Shown in pieces: positions 35,880 through 49,400 of a DNA stretch of 64,000 nucleotides. Origin of the DNA: Macrostomum hystrix (Eukaryota; Platyhelminthes; Macrostomidae); contig CATNEN010000009.1 in the NCBI GenBank assembly GCA_950097015.1, forward strand, positions 1,490,501 to 1,554,500, read 5' to 3'. Under the pieces are notes generated by a model. That model ran no database searches, had not been told where the DNA came from, and saw only the letters and a program-made list of their open reading frames with translations. How positions within the stretch are numbered: the first letter of the stretch is position 1; each line of letters begins with the position of its first letter. Both the position numbers and the translations under genes were made by a program.

Positions 35880-36790
35880 AGTCTCGCCTCGTCTTCTCAC
35901 CTTCAGTCTCACCCATCATACCCTGAGTCTCACCCATCTCACCCTGAGTCTAACCCTGAGCCTCACAACTAGCCACTCAATCTCACCCCGTGTCTCACAG
36001 CTAGCCTCGTCTTCTCACCTTCAGTCTCACCCATCTCACTCTGAGTCTCACCCATCTCACTCTGAGTCTCACCCATCTCACTCTGAGTCTCACCCATCTC
36101 ACCCTAAGTCTCACCCATCTCACCCTGTGACTCACCCATCTCACCCTGAGTCTCACCGATCTCACCATGAGTCTCACCCATCTCACCCTGAGTCTCACTA
36201 ATCTCACCCTGAGTCTCACCCATCTCACCATGAGTCTAACCCTGAGCCTCACAGCTAGCCTCGTCTTCTCACCTTCAGTCTCACCCATCTCACTCTGAGT
36301 CTCACTAATCTCACCCTGAGTCTCACCCATCTCACCCTGTGACTCACCCATCTCACCCTGAGTCTCACCGATCTCACCATGAGTCTCACCCATCTCACCA
36401 TGAGTCTAACCCTGAGCCTCACAGCTAGCCTCGTCTTCTCACCTTCAGTCTCACCCATCTCACTCTGAGTCTCACTAATCTCACCCTGAGTCTCACCCAT
36501 CTCACCCTGTGACTCACCCATCTCACCCTGAGTCCCACCGATCTCACCATGAGTCTCACCCTTCTCACCCTGAGTCTCACCAATCTCACCCTGAGTCTCA
36601 CCCATCTCACCATGAGTCTCACCCATCTCACCCTGAGTCTCACCAATCTCACCCTGAGTCTCACCCATCTCCCCATGAGTCTAACCCTGAGCCTCACAGC
36701 TAGCCTCGTATTCTCACCTTCAGTCTCACCCATCTCACTCTGAGTCTCAACCATCTCACCCTGAGTCTAACCCTGAGTCTCACAGCTAGC
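35880..36790. repeat. 21-bp minisatellite with about 172-bp superunits
   Basis: Units of CTCACCCTGAGTCTCACCCAT. A marker block with CTAACCCTGAGCCTCACAGC recurs near 36236, 36408 and 36682, giving superunits of about 172 and 274 bases. Confidence 0.92.
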
Positions 36791-37478
36791 TTCTCCATCA
36801 CACCCAGTCCATGACGTGCTCAATCTCAATCTAGCGAGCTCACATTCGCAGTCCCCAACACAATCAGATCTGATTGCTGTCCTCTAAGTTTGCATGTTCC
36901 TGGACTTGCTGCTTCAGTGTTCTCCGCTCTCATATGTCATAGCCGCTGTCCCTTAGCTGTGCCAAATCTTGCTCGGTCCTTGCAATGCGGAACAAGAAAG
37001 TCAAAAGATATTGAAACCTGTGTGCACTGCGTGCTGGCTGGCCCCTCAAACACCAAATGCTGTAGCAATTTCCTAGCCTAGCGCTGTCATTGGCTGTGGG
37101 CTGTGGGCCACACTGAATGCAAAGTGCCCCCAGCCAGCCAACCAGCTGCTTGCCATGTGTCGTCTGGCCTGGGGTGGCTGCACGCCGTGCCAAGGTATGG
37201 CTCTATTATACCCGGCTCCTCAGCTCACAAGCCACTGCAGTTCCAGGGAAATGTTGAAAGTAATCCCGCCTCACAAATCTTTCCTTTGCTCACTACTGCG
37301 CTCACTCTGAGAAGCCTGAGTCTAAAGAGAGACAGAGAGACATTGAGAAACGGAGCCGACAGCACTAACCAATGCGCTGCTCCAGTTGCGAGCCAAGAAG
37401 AATACTTTAATTGAACTTCCTGACCGCCCGAGAGCTCCCAGCTCAATCCGCAGCTGATCCTGCATCGCCAGGACTGAC
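36791..37478. other. Upstream region of the DDR gene
   Basis: Unique DNA in which the DDR promoter and 5' UTR should lie. I see no clear TATA or CCAAT element; the only ATGs near the signal peptide are those at 37479 and 37488, both in frame. Confidence 0.35.
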
Positions 37479-40400
37479 ATGAAATCTATGAGATCCTTCC
37501 CGCTCACCTGCTGCCTGCTACTCGCTGCTGCCTGCCTGGGTGAGTGACTCACGAGACTGGGGGAGACATGAGACTGGGGAGACATGAGACTGGGGAGACA
37601 TGAGACTGGGGGAGACATGAGACTGGGGAGACATGAGACTGGGGAGACATGAGACTGGGGGAGACACGAGACTGGGGGAGACATGAGACTGGGGAGACAT
37701 GAGACTGGGGAGACATGAGACTGGGGAGACATGAGACTGGGGAGACATGAGACTGGGGAGACATGAGACTGGGGAGACATGAGACTGGGGAGATATGAGA
37801 CTGGGGAGATATGAGACTGGGGAGACATGAGACTGGGGAGATATGAGACTGGGGGAGACATGAGACTGGGGAGACATGAGACTGGGGAGATATGAGACTG
37901 GGGAGACATGAGACTGGGGAGACATGAGACTGGGGAGATATGAGACTGGGGAGACATGAGACTGGGGAGACATGAGACTGGGGAGACATGAGACTGGGGA
38001 GACATGAGACTGGGGAGATATGAGACTGGGGAGATATGAGACTGGGGAGACATGAGACTGGGGAGATATGAGACTGGGGAGACATGAGAGTGGGGAGATA
38101 TGAGACTGGGGAGATATGAGACTGGGGAGACATGAGACTGGGGAGACATGAGACTGGGGAGACATGAGACTGGGGAGACATGAGACTGGGGAGATATGAG
38201 ACTGGGGAGATATGAGACTGGGGAGACATGAGACTGGGGAGACATGAGACTGGGGAGACATGAGACTGGGGAGACATGAGAGTGGGGAGATTTGCGGGCT
38301 GGAGCTATTTGACAGATGCTGTACGGCCTGAAGGCCCTGTTCAGTATTCCAAAGTGCTGCAGGCAATCAGAACTCAGAAATCTGATTCTGGAGTGAATTT
38401 CAACCCCCATAAATGCTAGAAAATTTTCACATCCGGTTCGCATGCAATTTCGGCTATCAGGTTTCAGGCCTCGACTAAAAAATTGGTTACGACATGCAGT
38501 TTGCCTTTGCAATCTGGGAAATGTTTGACAAACTCCGTGCAGTCAGTCAGTCTGTTCGGAGATTGTTCAACTGTGTTTTGTGTGTGCCTTTGAAAATTCA
38601 ATCTGCAGTTTAGCTCTGCTGCTGCTGCTGCTGCTGCTGCTGCCATATCTCAGTGTACACATCTCGGAGGCAGTGTAAAATCTGATTCACTTAGCAGACG
38701 ACAAGTGACTTGTGTTTGGGTGGTCCCAGTGCGGTTCCAGGGGTTCCAACTGTTATTGCCACAGTGTCTTAGGCTGAGAGATAAGCCGGCATTGTTTACA
38801 CAGCACAGGGGCTGCTGGGACAGCTCCAGGTGCGCCATTCTGTCTCTGATATGCCAGCCCGTGCGTACAAGGTGATGAAACTGACTTGAGACCCTGCTGA
38901 GGCAGCAAGAAGTAGAAACTTTAAAAGGGGAAGCGTGCTGCTGTGTGGGCTGCCACGGGACAAGGGGGGGGGCAAAGTTCCCATCTCCGGATGGAGGATC
39001 GAGGCTGGGCGAGGGATAAAAGTGGCAAGATTTAGCTCGCATTTCACTCGTGTTGCATTCGCACGCGAGGATTCGCCCACTCTCCCAACCCCGATGGAGA
39101 GGCGCCACCAGCTACACTTGCTGCCGGCCTTATCACAGGCTGTTCTTGGGTGCCTGAAACACACACACTCACACACACACTTGCCACACCGCCTGTGATG
39201 GCCTGCATGCGCTTGATTGACTGCTCCTGACTGCATTTCATTGCCACGGAGCTCGGAAACCGAATACCCGCCTATACGGCTGTGTTGAAGAGCTGGGGAA
39301 CAATGAGGCTAATAATGCCTTCCATCTGACCTTCTCCCTTCCTCTCGCCCTTCTTCTCCCTTCCTCTCTCCCTTCTTCTCCCTTCCTCTCGCCCTTCTTC
39401 TACCTTCTTCTCTCCGTTCTTCTCTCCCTTCATCTCACCTTTTATCTCTCCCTTCTTCCCCCTTCTTCTCCCTTCTTTTATCCTTCATCTCTCACTTCCT
39501 CCACCTGCATCTCTCGTATTTCCTACACTCAGCTTTCACCCCACCGCCCGCGAGCTCCCGCCCAGTTCACTTGTGCCAGCTGAGCGACCCCTCGCTGAAA
39601 TCCCCCGCCTGGCGGCACCTGCGACAGATTAACGCCCCGGAGCTTGGTCTGTGAGAATTTTCTTCCCAAAACAAGATCCCCAACTTCCCTTCTGGTCGCC
39701 TCGGGGTCGACCTCGGGACAAACCGGATTAGGACGAAAGCCGCGCTCGCTTTAGTTCCGATTTGCACTAGCGCGGGCAGTCCTGGCGAGACCGTCAGTAG
39801 CGGCTGACAGCTCGCACCGCGGCTTGGCCACTGACAGAATAGGAAAGAATAAATCAGAACTGGAAATCACAATTCTCTTCTAGCAGCAGAAAAGCTGGTG
39901 AGCAGGCAAGTGAGGGGACTCAGGTTTTGACTGAGCGGCTTCATTGTCCCTGGCGTCTCGGGGGGCAAAGAATGAAGCCGCGGAAGCCTTGGCAGGCCCC
40001 GTGGGCTGGCAGGAAGGCGGGCGCCCTGCCGCTACCCCCTGTCTGTAAACACTTTCACTATTTGTGCAGCAGCTCACAGCAACTGTGGAATCTCCCCTCC
40101 TATCCACGACTAGAAATCCCTTCTCAGCCACTCCGAGCCTATCTAAAGTGGGATCTGGGATATTGTTCCCGCTCCTGCCCAAAGGAAAATATTTACCGCC
40201 TCGATGGCATCTTGCTTGCAAATGCGCTGTCATTGCCAACCAGCCACTTAGAAAACCAAACATGACCGGCCAACTCGGCCAATGATCCCGCGATTTCAAA
40301 TCGGCGCCAAGCACCTGGGGATCAGGCTGGGCCTCATTCCTCAGCCAATAGCAAAGCATCACATCTATATATTATTCAGTCGGAATTCAGGCCTGGAAAT

Positions 40401-43400
40401 CTGATAGCTTCACCTGCGTAGGCGATAGCTTTGAAATCTGAAACCATTTTAAAACTGCGGGCCTTTGAAGTCTCGAATGCGAGCCTGCTTAACTTGCGTG
40501 AGAACATTGCTGTTCTTAAGGCATAAAATATTTGTGTTTCAATTTTCTTCCAAAAGCAGAAATTGCTAAAGTCTACTCTCAGGTGCAAATTGTGCAAGAT
40601 ACAGTTTTTTATCAGGCAAAACTAAACTGGCATTGTCTGGCAGACAGACTGACTGACTGACAGTTATAAAAAATCAATAAAATTTCTAGTCTGCTGAGCT
40701 GGGTTTGCTTAGAAAAAGCGATTTCTCTCTAGCTGGGGCCAAATGAAAATTTAAATTGAAGAAACTGCGCTAGTAAAAATGATTGTGACTCATTCCCATT
40801 GTTCCCCGCGCGTTCGAATGGGGGTATTTTGCTTGCTTCTGCAACTCTCTGCTCACATCCTCTTTGAAGCAGTTTTTCTGGTCTTGAAGCTCATCCCATA
40901 TCCCAGCCCCCACCCTGATCTGCTGGATGTGTTTCTAGGAAAGAAAGTTATTCCCAGAGCAGTCAAATTAGTCATCAAATGAGTATTGGGTTTGTTGCTG
41001 ACAAAAAGTACGCAGGATTTGGATTATCAGGTGAGGATTTTTTCGATTTTAGTTCCGCAACATTATCCTGGGCTGAGGATTGAGATTCGAACACCCGACC
41101 TCGCTCTACAAGCTCCAGTTAGTAAAAAAGCGGATTAGAAGCAGGTCACAATGAGAAAATCTAAACAAATCAAGTCCCACCCGTTTTCGGAAATTATGAG
41201 TGACGAGAGAGTCAGGGGAGAATGAGTCAGGGGAGAGCCAGGGCCAGTGTGTAGGCTAAGCTGTAGCCCAGGCTTTAGGTCACATAACGGGGACAGAAGT
41301 TGACAGGTGAAGAGACGGGCCTCAGAATCTCACTGGCTGGCTGGCTGGCTTTAGTTAAAAATAAAGCCAGCTATAGCAGTGAGGCTGGGGCTGGCCGTGA
41401 CTCATCTGAGCAGACTTCAGGCAGCTGTGAGGTACGCCACTAAAAGTGCCCCCTCAACGACTCCCAGGACAGTCCCAGATCCCACATCTCCAGGTAGATC
41501 CCCTCAGGGGCAGACGGGAGCAGCAGTGCTGGGCTATTGTTGCCCCGCGGCATTGTGGAGGGGAGGGCAGGTTAATCTCATTCTCCCATCCGAGCCTTCC
41601 GCATCCCCAGGGGAGGAGCAGAGGCCGCAGCTGCAGTGGGGAAGGGCTATTATCGCTAATTATTGGCACGGACAGAAGGCCTGGCAAATGCACAATGTCT
41701 ATAGCCGCGTGTGAGCAGTTGTCGTTTGAGCAGCGTGCTCAGAGAGAGCTCAGCCATTCAGACACGATCCGGAGCAGAAGCGAGTAAGGGTTAATGATAT
41801 ATTTTCCCAGATAAGCAACCCAGGGGAGTCTGCAGGGGGAGGACAAATTGCATTTTCAACAGTGCACTCGTGGGGCTGCAGCCTCGTTCATCAGCAGCAG
41901 CAGCAGCAGCAGCTGCAGCAGGAGATTATGAGCATTAAAAAACACAACGAAGCCAGCAGAAGTCCGCTCACTGGCTGACACTGGCTCAATGCCAGGCGGT
42001 TGGCAGGAGGAGTAAAACGAGGAAATTGCCGCACGGCCGCTGCTGGGCCAGTTTGAAGTGCTCGGAGGGTGTCTACCGTGGCTGCCCCGCCGGTGCATTG
42101 CGGGAGCACAGTCTCACACTGAGTACTGAATAATTCAGCACGGCCTGCTTGTAGGGCCTCCTCAGTCTCCATTCGCCTCCCCACCCAGCTCTCTTTGTTG
42201 TGCTCAAACTCTCCTTCTGAGCAGTTCTCAAGGCAGGAGGTCCCGGACTCAGCGGGTTGTCCTGGCATTGCTGAAGCTGCGAGTGTGAAATTGGCGCATA
42301 TTTTTGGCGGCTTTTCTCCTTTCTAATTCCGTTTCAAACTGCGCAGATCCCACCATTTCCAGATCCCCATTCCCAGATCCCCATTCCCAGATCCCCAGAC
42401 AGAGACAGGCCGGATCGCTCGCCCGGCGTGGCAAATTTTATTTTCTATTAAAAAATGAGTTGAGAGGAATTTTGTCCCCCCCACCGCAGAGGGCGGAGCT
42501 GGTAAATTGCTTGGGGAATTCGGCGATGGGGGGGACAGCCGTCACTTTCCCGCCGTCAAAGGCCTCCGCTCCGCCAGCCGCGCAGTTTCTGAGTAGAATA
42601 TGCTTCCCCATTTTTAGTAGAAATCCCAAAAAATTTCTTACCGCCTGGGGGCCGCACTTTTTTTGAGGGCCTCTTTTTGTTTTCTGACTGCGACATCTGC
42701 AGCTCCCAGCCACGGCATCCACTCCGACCTCCGTTTGAAGTTTTCTGGCCTTCGTAATTCCCGTTTCCCGTTTTCATTATCCCCTAGTTAACTGTCAGTA
42801 TGTTTTTTTGCAGGCTTAATCCCACCTTCTCTCAGTCCTAACTTATGGGATGAATCTCAGCCCTATCTCACAGTCCTAAATCTCAGCCCTTCATTTCACA
42901 GTCCTAAATCTCAGCCCTTCATTTCACAGTCCTAAATCTCAGCCCTTCATTTCACAGTCCTAAATCTCAGCCCTTCATTTCACAGTCCTAAATCTCAGCC
43001 CTTCATTTCACAGTCCTAAATCTCAGCCCTTTATCTCACAGTGCTGAATTCTGATGTTCAATCCCGAATTCCCGCAGGCAACTCAGAGTTTAACTGCCGT
43101 CGAGAAGACAAACCCATCCGGCTGGTCGGCGAACTGCCGAACGACAGTTTCAACGGCAGCTCCTACTATGCGGAGTACAAACCCGAGAGGGCCAGGTGAG
43201 GCGCGATTGGTTGTATACAAGTATTTCGCTTCCAATTAAAGAAAAAATACCAACCTCATCTACAGATATCATTTAGAAATATCAAAATCTCCCATCGAGA
43301 AATCTCCCATCGAGAAATCTCCCATCAAGAAATCTCCCCTCAAGAAATATCCCATCGAGAAATCTCCCATCAAGAAATCTCCCATCAAGAAATCTCCCAT

Positions 43401-46400
43401 CAAGAAATCTCCCCTCAAGAAATCTCCCATCAAGAAATCTCCCAGCGTGAATCTCCCAGGTAAGCGTGAGCAATCCCGTCGCACTCCCAAACCGTCTCCA
43501 GGGTGACGAAGAGCCAGAGCGAGCAGGCCTGGTGCCCCCTAGGCAGCCTGAAGCAGCACCGCCTGAACGAGTGGATCTCGGTGCGATTCCCCTCCGTGAG
43601 CATTATCAACACCATGCTCACGGAGCCGCGGCTGCACAAATCCGTTGAGCTGGTGAGCAACTCGCGATTGGCCGTGATTTCTTTGTAGAAATTGCTGCTT
43701 TCATTCAATCCAATAAAATGTTTCTTCCTTAACTCAACCCTCTCTCTACCCTATGTCTACCCTCTCTCTACCCCTCTCTACCCCTCTCTACTCCTCTCTA
43801 CCCTCTCTCTACCCTCTCTCTACCCTCTCTCTACCCCCTCTCTACCCCCTCTCTACCCTCTCTCTACCCTCTCTCTACCCCCTCTCTCTACCCCCTCTCT
43901 ATACCCTCTCTCTACCCTCTCTCTACCCTCTCTCTACCCCCTCTCTCTACCCCCTCTCTACCCCCTCTCTACACTCTCTCTACCCTATCTCTACCCTCTC
44001 TCTACCCCCTCTCTACCCTTTCTACCCTTTCTCTACCCCCTCTCTACCCTTTCTCTACCCTCTCTACCCTCTCTAGACAATTTTTGGTGTCCTGGACGCA
44101 AAGCGCTTAATTGAATTTTACCCTCCGTAAATTGGGCACCAGCATTAGCTTCTGGAGGTTGCGCCCCTGTCCACGGACTGTACAGCTGTACACAGTCTTT
44201 GAAAGCGACCTTCTTCCTTGGAAGCGAAGTTCAAAATAATTAGAACTTTTATTTCAGCCTCCGAGAAACTCCCAGCACAGAATTAGAATTCTTCAAAGCA
44301 TCCCCACTGAGAAATCCCATTTCCCAGGCCTCTCAAGTCTTGGCGGCAGCTGCTTTGCCTGGACAGTTACCAGCGGGTCTCATGATCCCCAATGTTATTC
44401 TTCCTCTTTATTCTTCGCTTAGTTTCGTTGCGTCACAGAGATGCCCTGAGCTGCTGCCGGTTGTGCAGCCTGAGACAGCAGCTGTCACACCTCCTGTCAG
44501 CTGAGTGCAGGCGGTTGCCGGGCCGCCAGATGAAAGGGGAGGCCAGACCTTCGTCTTGTCCCCTTTGTGTTCGCCTTGTTTTTGCAAATCCAGTCCAGAT
44601 TGCTAATGACAGGGCGACACAGGAGGCTGTCATGATGTGAATGGGCTGAATTAGACCAATAAGTGACTCCCCGCGTGCAGCTAATGGGATTAATTGAGTA
44701 AGCCTGTTTACCGTGAGAGGAATAGAGTTTACCGTAAGAGTAATCTAGTTTAGAATAAAAGGAGTAGAGTTTAGAATAAAAGGAATAGAGTTTAGAATAA
44801 AAGGAATAGAGTTTAGAATAAAAGGAATAGAGTTTAGAATAAAAGGAATAGAGTTTAGAATAAAAGGAATAGAGTTTAGAATAAAAGGAATAGAGTTTAG
44901 AATAAAAGGAATAGAGTTTAAAATGAGAGGAATAGAGTTTAGAATGAGAGGAATAGAGTTTAAAATGAGAGGAATAGAGTTTAGAATGAGAGGAAAAGAG
45001 TTTAAAATGAGAGGAATAGAGTTTAGAATGAGAGGAATAGAGTTTAGAATGAGAGGAATAGAGTTTAAAATGAGCGGAATAGAGTTTAAAATGAGAGGAA
45101 TAGAGTTTAGAATGAGAGGAATTGAGTTTAGAATGAGAGGAATAGAGTTTAAAATGAGCGGAATAGAGTTTAAAATGAGAGGAATAGAGTTTAGAATGAG
45201 AGGAATAGAGTTTAGAATGGGAGGAATAGAGTTTAAAATGAGAGGAATAGAGTTTAGAATGAGCGGAATAGAGTTTAAAATGAGAGGAATAGAGTTTAGA
45301 ATGAGAGGAATAGAGTTTAGAATGGGAGTAATAGAGTTTAAAATGAGAGGAATAGAGTTTAAAATGAGAGGAATAGAGTTTAGAATGAGAGGAATAGAGT
45401 TTAAAATGAAAGGAATAGAGTTTAAAATGAGAGGAATAGAGTTTAGAATGAGAGGAATAGAGTTTAGAATGAGAGGAATAGAGTTTAGAATGGGAGTAAT
45501 AGAGTTTAAAATGAGAGGAATAGAGTTTAAAATGAGAGGAATAGAGTTTAGAATGAGAGGAATAGAGTTTAAAATGAAAGGAATAGAGTTTAAAATGAGA
45601 GGAATAGAGTTTAGAATGAGAGGAATAGAGTTTAGAATGAGAGGAATAGAGTTTAGAATGAGAGGAATAGAGTTTAGAATGGGAGTAATAGAGTTTAAAA
45701 TGAGAGGAATAGAGTTTAAAATGAGAGGAATAGAGTTTAGAATGAGAGGAATAGAGTTTAGAATGAGAGGAATAGAGTTTAGAATGAGAGGAATAGAGTT
45801 TAGAATGAGAGGAATAGAGTTTAGAATGGGAGTAATAGAGTTTAAAATGAGAGGAATAGAGTTTAAAATGAGAGGAATAGAGTTTAAAATGAGAGGAATA
45901 GAGTTTAAAATGAGAGGAATAGAGTTTAAAATGAGAGGAATAGAGTTTAAAATGAAAGGAATAGAGTTTAAAATGAGAGGAATAGAGTTTAGAATGAGAG
46001 GAATAGAGTTTAGAATGAGAGGAATAGAGTTTAGAATGAGAGGAATAGAGTTTAGAATGAGAGGAATAGAGTTTAGAATGGGAGTAATAGAGTTTAAAAT
46101 GAGAGGAATAGAGTTTAAAATGAGAGGAATAGAGTTTAAAATGAGAGGAATAGAGTTTAAAATGAGAGGAATAGAGTTTAAAATGAGAGGAATAGAGTTT
46201 AGAATGAGAGGAATAGAGTTTAGAATGAGAGGAATAGAGTTTAGAATGGGAGTAATAGAGTTTAAAATGAGAGGAATAGAGTTTAAAATGAGAGGAATAG
46301 AGTTTAGAATGAGAGGAATAGAGTTTAGAATGAGAGGAATAGAGTTTAGAATGAGAGGAATAGAGTTTAGAATGAGAGGAATAGAGTTTAAAATGAGAGG

Positions 46401-49400
46401 AATAGAGTTTAGAATGGGAGTAATAGAGTTTAAAATGAGAGGAATAGAGTTTAGAATGAGAGGAATAGAGTTTAGAATGGGAGTAATAGAGTTTAAAATG
46501 AGAGGAATAGAGTTTAAAATGAGAGGAATAGAGTTTAGAATGAGAGGAATAGAGTTTAAAATGAAAGGAATAGAGTTTAAAATGAGAGGAATAGAGTTTA
46601 GAATGAGAGGAATAGAGTTTAGAATGAGAGGAATAGAGTTTAGAATGAGAGGAATAGAGTTTAAAATGAGAGGAATAGAGTTTAAAATGAGAGGAATAGA
46701 GTTTAGAATGGGAGTAATAGAGTTTAGAATGAGAGGAATAGAGTTTAAAATGAGCGGAATAGAGTTTAAAATGAGAGGAATAGAGTTTAAAATGAGAGGA
46801 ATAGAGTTTAAAATGAGAGGAATAGAGTTTAGAATGAGAGGAATAGAGTTTAGAATGAGAGGAATAGAGTTTAAAATGAGAGGAATAGAGTTTAGAATGA
46901 GAGGAATAGAGTTTAGAATGAGAGGAATAGAGTTTAAAATGAGCGGAATAGAGTTTAAAATGAGAGGAATAGAGTTTAGAATGAGAGGAATAGAGTTTAG
47001 AATGAGAGGAATAGAGTTTAGAATGAGAGGAATAGAGTTTAGAATGGGAGTAATAGAGTTTAAAATGAGAGGAACAGAGTTTATCTGTGACTGAGATGAG
47101 AATGGTTGATACACGATGCGATGAGAAGATAGCCATGCAGAGTATATTGTGGGAGTTATTTTCGGTCGCCAGCAGACCGGGCAGCCAAGACCTAATGCAT
47201 AAAAAAGTTTATTTTTTCAATCATAAATTTTACAATTGCTGACAGACATTGGCGCCTGCCGGCATATTGGGATATTGTATCTTGGAATATGGGATTGTGA
47301 GATCAAAAGTCTGATAAGCATGTTGGGAATGGTTCCATAGACTGTACAATCCCATATGCCTCGCATCGATACATGAGTAGGCCGGGTCATACGCTGAGTT
47401 GCTCAATAATTCAGCTGGCAAAATGGCTTCAGCTCAGAGGCTGAGAAGGCTGATCAATGCTGAGGAGCTCCATCGCCAACTTGAAGATGCATTTCAATAA
47501 TTAACTTATTTATTTTTTGCTGGGAAAATAAAGCGTTAGAATTTGGGCATCCGACCCATCAACTCGGCGCACTTTATTAGCGGAAGCAAATCAGATTCAC
47601 ACCTCACCTGTCCTCAGTTCTATTGCCTGTCTGTCAGTCTGTCCGAATCATTTCACCCGGCCCAAGCCCCAAGTGTGAACTAATAAAAGCGAATGCTTTG
47701 TTCCCAGGTGTGGCCTAACTATTGTGCTCTCCAAAAACCCGCCGCCGGCCGCCACCAAGAGTTTTTTTGTCTCGCTGTGGCACAGGAAGCGGGGGCGGCC
47801 GGCTGTGTACACACCATCGCGACTAAATAGTAAAACTGGGGATTTCGTTTAGGGAAAAGGGAGTTATTTGTCTCCACTGTCCAGGTGTGCCCATAGCAGC
47901 TGCATCGTCAGAAGTTTCACACCTTCAGCCAGCGGCTTAGACAACAAAGATTCCCAGTCCTGTCCGGTCTTTGTTTTTTGTCACCATTATTTTCATTTTT
48001 ACAAGGTGGGAACAAAGTAGTTTTGATGGGGATAAATCGTGGGAAACTTAAATGGAATTTTTTTCGTCCCGAGCCCGAATGGGATTGTTTACAACAGAAG
48101 CTGCGTGCCTAGGCTATCGCACAAAGATCTTAGCCACGCACAAAGACCTGCCACTTGTAGTTCAGTCCCCAGTCTGTTTAATTTTCCTATCGCTGAATTC
48201 ATCAGCAACTTCAAAGTAAAACTTTCAAGTGTCCATGTGGAATCTCATGAGGCCCTTCAGCTCAGTCCAGAGCAGGTGTTGCCCAATAGTTTAAAAAAAC
48301 CAGCTCGCGAGCAATGCGCTTATCACAATGCAACATCTCATCGTAACTCGAACTCCCGGAATTTGGAACAGGGCGAATTCACCAAGCAGCTGGTGCTGCA
48401 GTACAAGCGGGCCGATTCAGAGGACTACAGAAACTACAGCCTTGTCACCCTGCAGGACGGCCGGTGGCATTCCACATCGGTGAGTTCTGCTGAATGCTGA
48501 CTGACCTACCAATCGGCTGACTCACCTACCAATCTGCTAACTCACCTACCAATCTGCTGACTCACCTGCCAATCTGCTAACTCACCTACCAATCTGCTGA
48601 CTCACCTACCAAATCTGCTAACTCACCTACCAATCTGCTAACTCACCTACCAATCTGCTAACTCACCTACCAATCTGCTGACTCACCTACCAAATCTGCT
48701 AACTCACCTACCTATCTGCTGACTCACCTACCAAATCTGCTAACTCACCTACCTATCTGCTGACTCACCTACCAAATCTGCTAACTCACCTACCTATCTA
48801 CTGCCACCTCTAATTATCTACCTCCATTGTCCGGCCAGCACTTGCAGCACTGGGTCAGCAATTTGCCACTAAAAGCATCAAAATATTCTCGTCCCGCTTG
48901 CACGCCTGGCTCCCTGTCACGCCTGGATCTCGCTCCGGAAAAATTGCCTTGAGAAGGTTTTTGAGAAGGATTTCAGCATCGGATGCGGAGGCGGCGTTTA
49001 ATAAATTTGAGTCGAGAATTATCGCTCAGACTGATCCCAGATCCGCCACGTCTTGTCCCTCAAAAAAGATATTGTATGCCGCTTCCCATAATGAGCCATT
49101 CAGAAGGAAGGTCCCTGGTGCCCTCCAGAGCTGTGAGCAGCTCATGCCTGGCCCGCCATTATCCTCCCTTCTCACTCTCCGTCAGTTTGAGCATTGTGAC
49201 GTAATCGACTGCTTGCTTTTTTTCTGCGAGGCCTCGCAAGAAGGACTGCACGCAGCGCAGCGGGTTCGCGAATGGCTGCTATCAGTGGCCTGAGCTGGTC
49301 CCGCAAGCAGTCACTCCCCGGGCCTCCTTATCACCAACTGAAAGCACATAGTGGAATTGTTTGCTGTCGTTTCCTTTTTAGTCCTACTCTGCCTGGGATC

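Larger units (their letters stand above)
38293..42838. other. Bulk of DDR intron 1
   Basis: Mostly unique DNA with a CTG run at 38616-38643, a CT-rich array at 39325-39515 just before the candidate exon at 39533, and a short CAG run near 41897. Reverse-strand TTCGAA with flanking tRNA-like bases near 41085-41130 hints at a decayed SINE head. No other gene seen. Confidence 0.4.

Noticed and set aside
37322-38512. Minus-strand Ser/Pro-rich frames resembling a mucin
   Set aside because: Translation of the 16-bp DDR intron 1 array; no signal peptide or conserved flank.
44497-47136. Open frames of 879, 789 and 723 codons on both strands
   Set aside because: Artefacts of the 21-bp intronic array; heptad peptides simply mirror the unit, and all frames overlap each other.
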